Source: Aquabacterium humicola (GTDB taxonomy: Bacteria > Pseudomonadota > Gammaproteobacteria > Burkholderiales > Burkholderiaceae_C). From it: a stretch of 64,000 bases of DNA. The position numbers and the translations under genes are program-made. Below, piece by piece: positions 18,099-25,646 of the stretch. The stretch spans positions 2,170,001 to 2,234,000 of the forward strand of contig NZ_JARGNB010000001.1 in assembly GCF_030167915.1 (NCBI RefSeq), given 5' to 3'. The notes beneath the pieces are model-generated. The model had not been told where the DNA came from and ran no database searches. It saw nothing but the letters and a program-made list of their open reading frames with translations. Each line of letters opens with the position of its first letter. Position 1 is the stretch's first letter.

Positions 18099-19049
18099 TC
18101 AGGCCGGCGCCGCCAGCCAGTGCACGCTGAAGAGCTGCGCCGGATCGACCCACGTGGCCTGGGGCCGCCAGCCGGCCGCACGCGCCAGCGCGCCGAAGCC
18201 GTCGACCGTGTACTTGCACGAGATCTCGGTGTGCAGCGGCTCGCCCTGCGCGAACTCGAAGACTTCGCCGCACAGGCGCACGCGCTGGCGCCGGCGGCTC
18301 ACCAGGTGCATCTCGATGCGCTGCAGGCGCGGCTCGTAGAACGCGTAGTGGTCGAAGTTGTCGAGGTCGAAGTCGGCGCCGAGCTCCCGGTTCGCACGCG
18401 CCAGCAGGTTCTTGTTGAACGCGGCCGTCACGCCCTCGGCATCGTTGTAGGCCCGGTGCAGCAGCGCCGGGTCCTTCACCAGGTCGACGCCGATCAGCAG
18501 CCCGCCGCCGCGCAGCGCGTGCGCGGCGCGTTCGAGGAAGCCGCGCGCTTCGTCCGGCGTGAAATTGCCGATCGACGAGCCGGGGAAGAAGCCGACCCGC
18601 CGGCGCGCGCCGGGAGCCATCGGCGGCAGGTCGATCGCCGCGCTGAAGTCGGCGACCAGCGGCTCGACCGGCAGCTGCGGATGGTCCGCGGCCAGCTGCA
18701 GCGCATGCTGGCGCAGGTGTTCGGCGGACAGGTCGATCGGCAGGTAACGCGCCGGGCGCCGCAGCGCCTCGAGCAACAGCCGCACCTTGCGCAGCGAACC
18801 GGCGCCGTACTCGACGAGCTCCGCCGCCGGCCCGATGCACTCGGCCATCTCGTGCGCATGGGCGGCCAGCAGCGCGGTCTCGGTGCGCGTCGGGTAGTAC
18901 TCGGGCAGCTCGCAGATGCGGTCGAACAGCGCCGAGCCCGCGGCATCGTAGAAGAACTTCGGCGCCACCGCGCGCGGACGCTCGCGCAGGCCCTCGAGCA
19001 GCGCGCTCGCCAGCGGATGGGGCACCCAGCGGTCGGTCAGTGCATTCAT
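18099..19049 (-). CDS. egtD: L-histidine N-alpha-methyltransferase (ergothioneine)
   Basis: A 316-residue SAM-dependent enzyme that trimethylates histidine to hercynine, the first step of ergothioneine synthesis in the cytosol. The N-terminal PKFFYDAAGSALFDRICELPEYYPTR region (ends PKFFYD and EYYPTR), the SAM motif VEYGAGSLRKVRLLL, and GFFPGSSIGNFTPDEA are characteristic of EgtD (DUF2260). Length matches characterised enzymes (about 320). It lies about 100 bases downstream of egtB, separated by one copy of an intergenic hairpin repeat, so the two are probably one operon. Confidence 0.93.
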   Translation of the reverse strand: MNALTDRWVPHPLASALLEGLRERPRAVAPKFFYDAAGSALFDRICELPEYYPTRTETALLAAHAHEMAECIGPAAELVEYGAGSLRKVRLLLEALRRPARYLPIDLSAEHLRQHALQLAADHPQLPVEPLVADFSAAIDLPPMAPGARRRVGFFPGSSIGNFTPDEARGFLERAAHALRGGGLLIGVDLVKDPALLHRAYNDAEGVTAAFNKNLLARANRELGADFDLDNFDHYAFYEPRLQRIEMHLVSRRRQRVRLCGEVFEFAQGEPLHTEISCKYTVDGFGALARAAGWRPQATWVDPAQLFSVHWLAAPA

Positions 19050-19080
19050 CGGATGAATCCCTCGGTGCGCGGCCTCATGG

Positions 19081-19151
19081 TTGCCCCCTGCGGCGCTGCG
19101 CGCCGGTCCCCTCGACGGGAACCGGGCGCCTTCGGAACGGCCGGGCGGCGC
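19081..19151 (-). repeat. Intergenic hairpin repeat, degenerate copy (egtB-egtD)
   Basis: Read on the minus strand this spacer starts right after the egtB stop with GCGCCGCCCGGCC, a CGAAGG turn and GGCGC, then a CCC-TCGAGGGG region and GCGCGCAGCGC. It matches the order of elements in the better copies at 23069, 25513 and 51120. Its first stem is reduced to about 5 pairs. It occupies the gap between two co-directional genes. Confidence 0.5.
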
Positions 19152-20435
19152 TCATCGGGCATCCCGCGCCAGCCGCAGTCCGCTGAACTGCCAGCGCGCC
19201 GACGGCGGGAAGAAGTTGCGGTAGGGCACGCGGGCATGGCCGGGCGGCGTCGCGCAGCTGCCGCCGCGCAGCACCAGCTGGTTGACCATGAACTTGCCGT
19301 TGTACTCGGCGGCCGGACCTTCGAACGGCCGGAAGCCGGGGTAGGGCGCATACGCCGACGAGGTCCACTGCCAGGCCTCGCCGAGCAGCGACGCCGACGG
19401 CTGCGGCAGCATGCGGTCGAGCTGATAACGTGTCATCGGAGCGTCCTGGATCGGCCACCGCCCGGCGGCCGCTTCCCACTCGAACTCGGTCGGCAGCCGC
19501 GCACCGGCCCAGGCCGCGTAGGCCGCCGCTTCGTAGGCCGACAGGTGCACCACGGGTGCGGCCGGGTCGAGGGGCTGCAGCCCGTGCAGCGTGAACTGCT
19601 GCCAGCCGCCGCCGTCCTGCTCGCGCCAGTACGGCGGTGCGCTCCAGCCCTGCGCCTGCGCCAGCGCCCAGCCGTCGGACAACCACAACTCGGGCCGGCG
19701 GTAGCCGCCGTCGTCGATGAAGGCCCGGTACTCGGCGTTGTTGACCAGCCGTTCGGCGAGCTCGAAGGGCGCGAGGAAGACGCGGTGGCGCGGCCGTTCG
19801 TTGTCGAAGCCGAAGCCACTGCCGTCGTGGCCGACCTCGACCAGCCCCGGATCGAGACCGTGCCAGCGCAGTGGCGCCGCCGGACCGCTGCCCGGCACCG
19901 CCGCCTCGCGCCAGGCCGGCGCCAGCGGGTTCAACGAGAACGCGTGCAGCAGGTCGGTCAGCATCAGTTCCTGGTGCTGCTGCTCGTGCTGCAGGCCAAG
20001 TGCCACCGTCGACGCCGCGCCCTCCCATGCGGCGGGCGAGGCGGTGTCGAAGAAGCGCTGCATCGCCGCATCGACATGGCTGCGGTAGGTCTTCACCTCG
20101 GCCAGCGTCGGCCGGCTCAGCAGGCCGCGCTGCGGCCGCGGGTGGCGCGGGCCCAGCGCCTCGTAGTAGGAGTTGAACAGCCGCTGATAACGCTCATCGT
20201 GAGCGACGTAGCCGCCAGCAAACGGCCGCAGCACCAGCGTCTCGAAGAACCAGCTGGTGTGCGCGAGGTGCCACTTGGTCGGGCTGGCGTCGGGCATCGA
20301 CTGCAGCGCCATGTCCTCGGCGTCCAGGCCTTCGGTCAGCGCGGTGGACAGCGCCCGCACGCGTGCGTAGTCCGCGGCGAGCGTTTCCCGCGACGAGGCG
20401 GCGATTGCCGCGTGCACATCGGTCGACCCGGCCAT
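19152..20435 (-). CDS. egtB: Ergothioneine biosynthesis protein EgtB (sulfoxide synthase)
   Basis: A 427-residue nonhaem iron enzyme that joins hercynine to a thiol (cysteine or gamma-glutamylcysteine) with oxygen. The N-terminal DinB-like domain supplies iron ligands: histidine in WHLAHTSWFFE (H56/H59) and H150-x3-H154-x-E in LQHEQQHQELM. The C-terminal formylglycine-generating-enzyme-like domain begins near residue 200 and includes RLPTEFEWEAAAGR and a final GLRLARD. ATG 20435 has a good AGGAGG 7 bases upstream; 25 extra residues are possible from 20510. EgtD lies downstream. No EgtA, EgtC or EgtE is present nearby, so the thiol donor and the lyase remain unknown. Confidence 0.92.
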   Translation of the reverse strand: MAGSTDVHAAIAASSRETLAADYARVRALSTALTEGLDAEDMALQSMPDASPTKWHLAHTSWFFETLVLRPFAGGYVAHDERYQRLFNSYYEALGPRHPRPQRGLLSRPTLAEVKTYRSHVDAAMQRFFDTASPAAWEGAASTVALGLQHEQQHQELMLTDLLHAFSLNPLAPAWREAAVPGSGPAAPLRWHGLDPGLVEVGHDGSGFGFDNERPRHRVFLAPFELAERLVNNAEYRAFIDDGGYRRPELWLSDGWALAQAQGWSAPPYWREQDGGGWQQFTLHGLQPLDPAAPVVHLSAYEAAAYAAWAGARLPTEFEWEAAAGRWPIQDAPMTRYQLDRMLPQPSASLLGEAWQWTSSAYAPYPGFRPFEGPAAEYNGKFMVNQLVLRGGSCATPPGHARVPYRNFFPPSARWQFSGLRLARDAR

Positions 20436-20552
20436 CGGCCCTCCTGCAAGATTCGGCGCAGCATGCCCGCAAGGGCCGCGCGCCGCAAGCCACCTGACAG
20501 TCGCTGCCACACGAGGCCCTTCAGGGCAAATGGAGGGCCCGCGGCGGCCGGA

Positions 20553-21602
20553 TCAGCGGCGCTCGACGATCAGCGGCAACAGCTGCAGCACGCCGCGCAG
20601 GCGATCGATCGCCTGCTGCGCCTCGTCGCGACTGGCATAGGGGCCGGCCTGCAGGCGGTGCACGCTGCGCTCGCCGAAGACCGCGAGCAACGGCGCCAGC
20701 CAATCGACCTGCTGCTGCACCTGACGCTGCAGCTCGAGCGCGCCCTCACGCTGCCGGAATGCGCCCAGCTGCAGCCAGAAGCCGCGGGCGGCGGGCGTGG
20801 CAGCGGGCGTGGTCTCGACCGGCGACGCCGCGGCGGCGGCCGGAGCGCCGGGCGCGCGAGCGTCGGTCGGCGGCGCAATGACCGCCGCGGCCGCCGGCGA
20901 AGGCGGCGCGACCGGCGGCGCGACCGGCGGGGAGACCGGAACCGGGGCCGCGGCCACCATGAGGGCATCCTCCGGGCGCCGCCAGCTGCCGGTGCGGATC
21001 GCCTCGTGCGTGATGCGCTCGATCTCCACCGGCGCGACGCCGTTGAGCACGCCGAGCTTCAGCGCCGCGGTGTAGCTGAGGTCCACGATGCGGTCGCGGT
21101 GGAAGGGCCCGCGGTCGTTGATGCGCACGACCACCTCGCGGCCGTTGGCCGGGTTGCGCACACGCGCATAACTCGGAATCGGCATCGTCTTGTGCGCGCC
21201 GGTCATCGCGTACATGTTGTAGAGCTCGCCGCTGGCCGTCGGCCGGCCATGGAACTTGCGGCCGTACCACGACGCGAGCCCGCGCTCGACGATCACCGGG
21301 TCGCCGGTGACCGGCTCGTACGCCTGGCCGAGCACTTCATACGGCTTGTTCGGTCCGCCGCTGCGCGCGGTCTCGAGGCGCGGCTCGGCGTCGGGCACCT
21401 TGTGCAGATCGGGCGGGGGATCGAGGCCGGGGCCGTCGCGGCCGTCGCGCGGCGCGCCGGGAGCCGAGGGCGGCGTGGCGACCGGTCCGCTGCGCGGCGC
21501 CGGGCCGCTGGCGCAGCCGGCCAGCCATGCGGCCAGCGCAGCGACGGCAGCGCAGGCGAGTGCGCGCGGACGATCGGAAGGAGGGGGTGGCGCGACCGGC
21601 AA
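20553..21602 (-). CDS. rlpA: Septal lytic transglycosylase, RlpA family lipoprotein
   Basis: A 349-residue outer-membrane lipoprotein. The signal peptide ends in a lipobox LAGC (Cys about residue 29). The double-psi beta-barrel (about 105-200) has GLASWYGRKFHGRPTASGE and the catalytic-region VRINDRGPFHRDRIVDLS. A low-complexity Ala/Pro linker follows, then a C-terminal SPOR domain (about 272-349) that binds denuded septal peptidoglycan. RlpA cleaves naked glycan strands during daughter-cell separation. Oddly, the only in-frame start that keeps the lipobox is TTG 21602, which lies inside the T-arm of the adjacent tRNA-Arg gene; no ATG or GTG is available between it and the signal peptide. Confidence 0.85.
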   Translation of the reverse strand: MPVAPPPPSDRPRALACAAVAALAAWLAGCASGPAPRSGPVATPPSAPGAPRDGRDGPGLDPPPDLHKVPDAEPRLETARSGGPNKPYEVLGQAYEPVTGDPVIVERGLASWYGRKFHGRPTASGELYNMYAMTGAHKTMPIPSYARVRNPANGREVVVRINDRGPFHRDRIVDLSYTAALKLGVLNGVAPVEIERITHEAIRTGSWRRPEDALMVAAAPVPVSPPVAPPVAPPSPAAAAVIAPPTDARAPGAPAAAAASPVETTPAATPAARGFWLQLGAFRQREGALELQRQVQQQVDWLAPLLAVFGERSVHRLQAGPYASRDEAQQAIDRLRGVLQLLPLIVERR

Positions 21603-21662
21603 GAATCGAACTTGCGACTAGGCCTTCGGAGGGCCCAATGATATCCACTTCACCACGGTCGC
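21588..21662 (-). tRNA. tRNA-Arg (anticodon CCG), CCA encoded
   Basis: The minus strand folds as a complete tRNA. The acceptor GCGACCG pairs with CGGTCGC, and the anticodon stem GGGCC/GGCCT holds the loop CTCCGAA (anticodon CCG, reads CGG). The T arm is GCAAG-TTCGATT-CTTGC, followed by discriminator G and a genomically encoded CCA (21590-21588). CGG is likely a frequently used arginine codon in this GC-rich genome. A -10-like TAGAAT lies on the minus strand at 21687-21682, about 20 bases upstream. The 3' end overlaps the apparent start of rlpA. Confidence 0.93.
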
Positions 21663-21717
21663 TTGCAGGTGGCAGCCCGGCATTCTAGTGCACGCCGGTC
21701 CTGCGCAGGTCGCTCGT

Positions 21718-21723
21718 TATAAT
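21718..21723 (+). promoter_or_regulatory. Consensus -10 element (TATAAT) for cytochrome gene
   Basis: A perfect TATAAT stands out in the GC-rich divergent region between the tRNA and the cytochrome gene, 85 bases before the ATG at 21808. No good -35 hexamer is visible 16-18 bases upstream, so either the promoter is -10-driven or the match is partly fortuitous. Confidence 0.45.
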
Positions 21724-21807
21724 CGACTGGTTTTGCTCGGGGCCCGCCCCATTTCCCGGGCTCGAAGAACGCCGACTGAAGAACGCCGCCCCGGCACGAG
21801 GATTTCC

Positions 21808-22377
21808 ATGAGCGACGCCCAACACCAGAACCACGCGGGTCACGATGCCCCCCATGAAGGTCCGATCAAGACGCCGAAGCAGCTGATGTTCACCGTCGTC
21901 GCGGCCTTCGTGGTCCCGGTGGTGGTGATCATCATGCTGACGAACTTCGTCGCCTTCGGCACCAAGTCGGGTGCGGGCAGCGACGGCATGTCGGCCGAGG
22001 CCGTGGCCCGCCGCATCCGTCCGGTCGGCTCCGTCGAGATCAAGGACGTCAACGACCCCGCCGCCATGAAGACCGGCGAGCAGGTGTTCCAGGCGCAGTG
22101 CGCCAGCTGCCACGCCACCGGCGCGCTGAACGCCCCCAAGCTCGGCGATGCCGCGGCCTGGGCGCCGCGACTGAAGGCCGGCGTCGACGGCCTGCTGCAG
22201 TCAGCGCTGAAGGGCAAGGCCAGCATGCCGCCCCAGGGCGGCGGCGAGTTCAGCGACATCGAGATCGGCCGAGCGGTGGTCTACCTTGCCAACCAGGGCG
22301 GCGCGAGCTTCGCCGAGCCCAAGGCCCCCGGTGCCGCCGCCAGCGGCGCAGCGGCCGCGAGTGCGGCCAGCAAGTAA
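21808..22377 (+). CDS. Membrane-anchored cytochrome c5-type protein
   Basis: A 189-residue monohaem c-type cytochrome. A short cytoplasmic His-rich N-terminus is followed by one membrane anchor (about residues 26-49). The haem site is CASCH (98-102), with the likely axial methionine M140 in GKASMPPQGG. The C-terminus is a low-complexity Ala tail. This is the layout of the class I cytochrome c5 family found near respiratory complexes in betaproteobacteria, where it carries electrons in the periplasm. The start ATG 21808 is chosen because upstream codons are read-through of the leader. A good terminator follows. Confidence 0.9.
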   Translation: MSDAQHQNHAGHDAPHEGPIKTPKQLMFTVVAAFVVPVVVIIMLTNFVAFGTKSGAGSDGMSAEAVARRIRPVGSVEIKDVNDPAAMKTGEQVFQAQCASCHATGALNAPKLGDAAAWAPRLKAGVDGLLQSALKGKASMPPQGGGEFSDIEIGRAVVYLANQGGASFAEPKAPGAAASGAAAASAASK

Positions 22378-22402
22378 GCCTCCGAGCGTCCCCGCTCCGC
22401 AG

Positions 22403-22428
22403 AAGGCCGGCCCAGCGCCGGCCTTTTT
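22403..22428 (+). terminator. Intrinsic terminator after the cytochrome gene
   Basis: Stem AAGGCCGGC (22403-22411) with GCCGGCCTT (22417-22425), 5-base loop, and T run through 22428. It starts 25 bases after the cytochrome stop codon. Confidence 0.88.
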
Positions 22429-22507
22429 CACGCCTGCATCCGGATCCGGCCACGCTGCGTAGACCACCGGACCGGGGCCGAAGCGCCCCCACCTGTCGGG
22501 AACGGGA

Positions 22508-23068
22508 TCAGGAGCGGTCGTGTGCGGGCGCAGGCGTGGACATGGATGGTTGAGGGTCGAGCCGGTAGCCGAAGCGCGCCGGCGCGTCGTCGAAGTGCAG
22601 TGGCATCGGCGCCCAGTGGCCAATCTCGACGGCCTGGGCGGCGAGGCCCATGTCCTGGCTGTGCACGAGGCCGAAGCCGAGTGTCGTGTCGAGGAACACG
22701 CGCCCGTCGTCGTCGAGCCAGGGGCTGCGCAGCTGCGCCGGCCGGCCGGTGTGGCTGGTGATCGTCGGCCGCCCGGCGGGACCGTCCAGGCGCCAGATCC
22801 ACGGCGCGACCTCGAGCTGCACGTAGACGCGCTGCGGGCCGTTCTGGAAGAACCAGTGGCCGGCCTCGTCGGCCAGGTAGTTGCGGCCGATGAAGGCCTT
22901 GAGCTTGTCGTGCTCGATGCGGCTGCCCTTGACCCGCGGGAACGGGCCGGCGCGCTGCGCGGCCTCGTCGCGCAGGTACCAGTCGCCGCGTGCATCGAGC
23001 GCCAGCCAGCCGAAGCAATGCGGCACGTTGGGCCACTTGCGCATCGCGGCCAAGACGATCTCGTCCAT
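22508..23068 (-). CDS. Conserved hypothetical protein (tentatively DUF2946 family)
   Basis: A 186-residue cytosolic protein with no signal or membrane segment. Conserved-looking blocks are KWPNVPHCFGWLALDARGDW (residues 10-29), FIGRNYLADEAGHWFFQNGPQ, and GFGLVHSQDM near residue 150. I recall proteins of this pattern as a Burkholderiales-specific family annotated DUF2946, but cannot verify the label. The tryptophan/aromatic-rich strands suggest a small beta-rich fold. ATG 23068 abuts a copy of the intergenic hairpin repeat. It is the last gene of a minus-strand run with an alpha/beta hydrolase, an NTF2-like protein and purU. Function unknown. Confidence 0.7.
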   Translation of the reverse strand: MDEIVLAAMRKWPNVPHCFGWLALDARGDWYLRDEAAQRAGPFPRVKGSRIEHDKLKAFIGRNYLADEAGHWFFQNGPQRVYVQLEVAPWIWRLDGPAGRPTITSHTGRPAQLRSPWLDDDGRVFLDTTLGFGLVHSQDMGLAAQAVEIGHWAPMPLHFDDAPARFGYRLDPQPSMSTPAPAHDRS

Positions 23069-23166
23069 CAGCGCCCGCCCGGCCGCCCGAAGGGCGCTGA
23101 GCCCCCAGGCATCCCGACAGGGATCCTTCGGATTCCTGGGGGAGTGAACGAAGTGAGCAAGGGGCC
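23069..23166. repeat. Intergenic hairpin repeat, copy with long second stem
   Basis: The first stem is CAGCGCCC (23069-23076) with GGGCGCTG (23092-23099) around a GCCCGGCCGCCCGAA loop; it extends one pair into the start codon of the adjacent minus-strand gene. The second stem CCCCCAGG/CCTGGGGG follows (about 23102-23142), then GAACGAAGTGAGC. It fills the gap between the hydrolase and the hypothetical gene. Compared with the copy at 25513, the first stem carries a compensatory base-pair change. Confidence 0.8.
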
Positions 23167-23185
23167 GGCCACGCGTCACCTTAGC

Positions 23186-24157
23186 TCAGTGGACCGCCCG
23201 CATCCAGCCCAGCACCGCTTCGGGCAGGGTCAGCACATGGCCCGGGAAGCGGCCGCCGGGAAAGCCGACGTGGCCGCCGTGCGGCGGCTGCCACAGCGTG
23301 ACGAAGCGCGAGACCTCGTGCGCCTGCGGCAGGCTGGCGGCCGGCACGAAGGGATCGTTGCGCGCATTGAGCACCAGCGCGGGAACGCGGATGCGGCGCA
23401 GGTGCGGCTTGGCCGACGCGCGCGCCCAGTAATCGTCGGTGTCGCGGAAGCCGTGCAGCGGCGCGGTGAAGACGTTGTCGAAGTCGTAGAGATCCCGCGC
23501 GGCGAGCAGGCGCTGGCGGTCGAACAGGCCCGGATGCTGCACCAGCTTGGCCAGCGCCTTCGGCTTCAGCGTGCGCAGGAACATGCGGGTGTAGGTCAGC
23601 CGGTTGAAGCCGCGGCCGATCGCGCGGCCGACGGCCGCGAGGTCCAGCGGCGAACAGACCGCGGCCACGCAGCCCGCCACCGCCGCCGCGCTGTCGCCGG
23701 CCTCCTCGGCCCAGCGCAGCAGCGCATTGCCGCCCAGCGACACGCCCACCGCCTTCAGCGGCTGCGCGCTGCGTGCGCGCAGGCGTTGCAGGATCCAGCC
23801 GACCTCCTCGTAGTCGCCCGAGTGGTAGCCGCGCGGCGCGCGGTTGATCTCGCCCGAGCAGCCGCGGAAGTACGGCAGCGCGAAGCCCCAGCCGGCCGCC
23901 GCCGCCGCGGCGGCGAAGGCCGCGACGTAATGGCTGCCGCGGCCGCCCTCGAGGCCGTGGAACAGCACCAGCCACGGCGCGCCGGGCTGCGGCGGATCGG
24001 CGAAGTCGACATCGATGAAGTCGCCGTCCGGCGTGTCCCAGCGCTCGCGCCGCAGCGGCGGCAGCGCGGCCGGGGAGCGGCGTCGTGAGACCAGCGCCGG
24101 CCAGATCGTCTGCGCGTTGCCGCCGGGCAGCCACCACGGCGCGGCGAATCGCTCCAT
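23186..24157 (-). CDS. Alpha/beta hydrolase, YheT/ABHD family
   Basis: A 323-residue serine hydrolase-like protein of the YheT (ABHD1/3) group. It has PWWLPGGNAQTIWPAL at the N-terminus, the oxyanion strand VLFHGLEGGRGSHY (about 63-76), nucleophile elbow GVSLGGNALLRW (Ser about 140), and a C-terminal His in PPHGGHVGF preceded by the acid-bearing VLNARNDPFVP. This family acts on esters or lipids, but its bacterial substrate is not known. ATG 24157 is close behind the NTF2-like gene (11 bases between stop and start), so they are likely co-transcribed. Confidence 0.88.
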   Translation of the reverse strand: MERFAAPWWLPGGNAQTIWPALVSRRRSPAALPPLRRERWDTPDGDFIDVDFADPPQPGAPWLVLFHGLEGGRGSHYVAAFAAAAAAAGWGFALPYFRGCSGEINRAPRGYHSGDYEEVGWILQRLRARSAQPLKAVGVSLGGNALLRWAEEAGDSAAAVAGCVAAVCSPLDLAAVGRAIGRGFNRLTYTRMFLRTLKPKALAKLVQHPGLFDRQRLLAARDLYDFDNVFTAPLHGFRDTDDYWARASAKPHLRRIRVPALVLNARNDPFVPAASLPQAHEVSRFVTLWQPPHGGHVGFPGGRFPGHVLTLPEAVLGWMRAVH

Positions 24158-24168
24158 CGCGGGCCCGC

Positions 24169-24618
24169 TCAATGCAGGACGGACGGCGACTCGACGAGCT
24201 CGGGCACCTCGACCGCGCTGCCCGGGCTGGCGTGGTGCGCGACGAGGCGCCAGCCCTGCGCCGTTCGGTGGTAGACGTTGGTGGCGACCACGTACGCCAC
24301 GCGCGGCCCCTCGGCGGCGGCGGCGAGCTCGATGCGCTCGACGACGTTGTGCATGGCCGCGTCCATCAGCTGCACGCGGTGCACCTTCTCCGGATAGGCC
24401 ATCACGCGGCCGCTGGCGAAGATCGCCTCGAAGGCCGCGCGCACCGAGCGCGGGCCGATCACACGCGGGCCGCCCGGGTGCACGCAGACGATCTCCTCGT
24501 CGTCGGACCACAGGCTCATCAGCTTGTCGAGGTCGCCGTCGCGCAGCGCCTCGTAGAACTGCGCCTCGACCTCGTCGGGCGAGCCCATCAGCGCGGCGGG
24601 CGGCCTGGTGCGCGGCAT
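24169..24618 (-). CDS. SnoaL/NTF2-like (DUF4440-type) protein
   Basis: A 149-residue cone-shaped NTF2-fold protein. The pattern VEAQFYEALRDGDLDKLMSLW, then VCVHPGGPRVIGPRSVRAAFEAIF, then GWRLVAHHASPG (each shown partly) is typical of the YybH/SnoaL-like group. Members may be isomerases, hydrolases or binding proteins, and many have no known role. It lies 9 bases downstream of purU and 11 bases upstream of the hydrolase gene, in a compact minus-strand operon. No functional link to folate metabolism is evident. Confidence 0.78.
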   Translation of the reverse strand: MPRTRPPAALMGSPDEVEAQFYEALRDGDLDKLMSLWSDDEEIVCVHPGGPRVIGPRSVRAAFEAIFASGRVMAYPEKVHRVQLMDAAMHNVVERIELAAAAEGPRVAYVVATNVYHRTAQGWRLVAHHASPGSAVEVPELVESPSVLH

Positions 24619-24627
24619 CGGGCGGTC

Positions 24628-25512
24628 CTAGCGGAAGACCACCGTCTTGTGGCCGTTCATCAGCACGCGCCGCTCGACGTGCCAGCGCACCGCGCGCGCG
24701 AGCACGACGCTCTCGACATCGCGGCCGACGGCCGTCAGGTCGTCGGCGGACAGCGAGTGGTCCACGCGCTCGACGTCCTGCTCGATGATCGGGCCCTCGT
24801 CGAGGTCGGCGGTCACGTAGTGCGCCGTCGCGCCGATCAGCTTGACGCCGCGCGCATGGGCCTGGAAGTACGGCTTCGCGCCCTTGAAGCTCGGCAGGAA
24901 GCTGTGGTGGATGTTGATCGCGCGGCCCTTCAGCACGTCGCAGAACTCGGCGCTGAGGATCTGCATGTAGCGCGCCAGCACGACGAGGTCGATGCGCTCG
25001 CGCTCGATGATCGCCTCGACCTCGCGCTCCTGCGCGCGCTTGGTCGCCGCGTCGCTGCCGCCGACCAGCGGCAGGTGGTGGAACGGGATGCCGTAGCTGT
25101 CGGCCAGCGCCGCGTAGGTCGTGTGGTTGGAGACGATGCCGCGCACGTCGACGTCGAGCTGGCCGCTCTTGACGCGGAACAGCAGGTCGTTGAGGCAGTG
25201 GCCGTGCTGGCTGACCATCAGCAGCAGGCGCGGGCGCTGCGCGACCGCATGGAAGCGCGCTTCCATCTGGAACTGGCCGCGCACATGCACGAACAGGTTC
25301 TCCAGCATCGCCACCTCGGCCAGGTGCGGCGGCGCGGCGAAGTGCACGCGCATGAAGAACAGGCCCGTCGCGTCCTCGCTCTGCACGTCGCCGAACTGCT
25401 GCGAGTCGATGATGTTGCAGCCGGCCTGGAACAGCAGGCCCGAGACCGCGTAGACGATGCCGGTCTGGTCCCGGCACGACAGCGTGAGGATGAATTCGTG
25501 TTCGCGCGACAT
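24628..25512 (-). CDS. purU: Formyltetrahydrofolate deformylase
   Basis: A 294-residue cytosolic enzyme that hydrolyses 10-formyl-THF to formate and THF, balancing one-carbon pools. The N-terminal ACT domain (about 5-80, LSCRDQTGIVYAVSGLLF) senses ligand. The C-terminal formyltransferase-fold domain (about 95-290) shows GIVSNHTTYAALADSYGIPF, NIHHSFLPSFKGAKPY with the catalytic His, and HYVTADLDEGPIIEQD with the catalytic Asp. Length matches E. coli PurU (280). First gene of a minus-strand group; its ATG touches a hairpin repeat copy. Confidence 0.95.
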   Translation of the reverse strand: MSREHEFILTLSCRDQTGIVYAVSGLLFQAGCNIIDSQQFGDVQSEDATGLFFMRVHFAAPPHLAEVAMLENLFVHVRGQFQMEARFHAVAQRPRLLLMVSQHGHCLNDLLFRVKSGQLDVDVRGIVSNHTTYAALADSYGIPFHHLPLVGGSDAATKRAQEREVEAIIERERIDLVVLARYMQILSAEFCDVLKGRAINIHHSFLPSFKGAKPYFQAHARGVKLIGATAHYVTADLDEGPIIEQDVERVDHSLSADDLTAVGRDVESVVLARAVRWHVERRVLMNGHKTVVFR

Positions 25513-25583
25513 CAGTGCCCGCCCGGCCGCCCGAAGGGCACTGAGCGCCCCTGGGGGGCCGCGAACGAAGTGAGCTGGGGGCT
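25513..25583. repeat. Intergenic hairpin repeat upstream of purU
   Basis: First stem CAGTGCCC (25513-25520) with GGGCACTG (25536-25543), loop GCCCGGCCGCCCGAA identical to the copy at 23069; the pair T25512-A25544 extends it into the purU start codon. A second short stem CGCCCC/GGGGGG and the shared GAACGAAGTGAGC follow. On the minus strand this lies immediately upstream of the purU ATG, where the ribosome binding site should be. Confidence 0.8.
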
Positions 25584-25646
25584 GATCATCCCTGGATTGT
25601 ATGAACCCCTTCCCTGCCGGGCAGAATCGACCGGCCGCACCCTGCC

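Noticed and set aside
17706-21641. An open frame of about 1300 codons on the plus strand across egtD, egtB and rlpA
   Set aside because: Composition is dominated by Arg, Gln and His with no motif. The minus-strand genes beneath it have complete, recognisable domains.
25513-25583. Insertion sequence or CRISPR repeat
   Set aside because: The repeated units are short, have no spacer regularity and carry no transposase; they fit a dispersed intergenic hairpin element.
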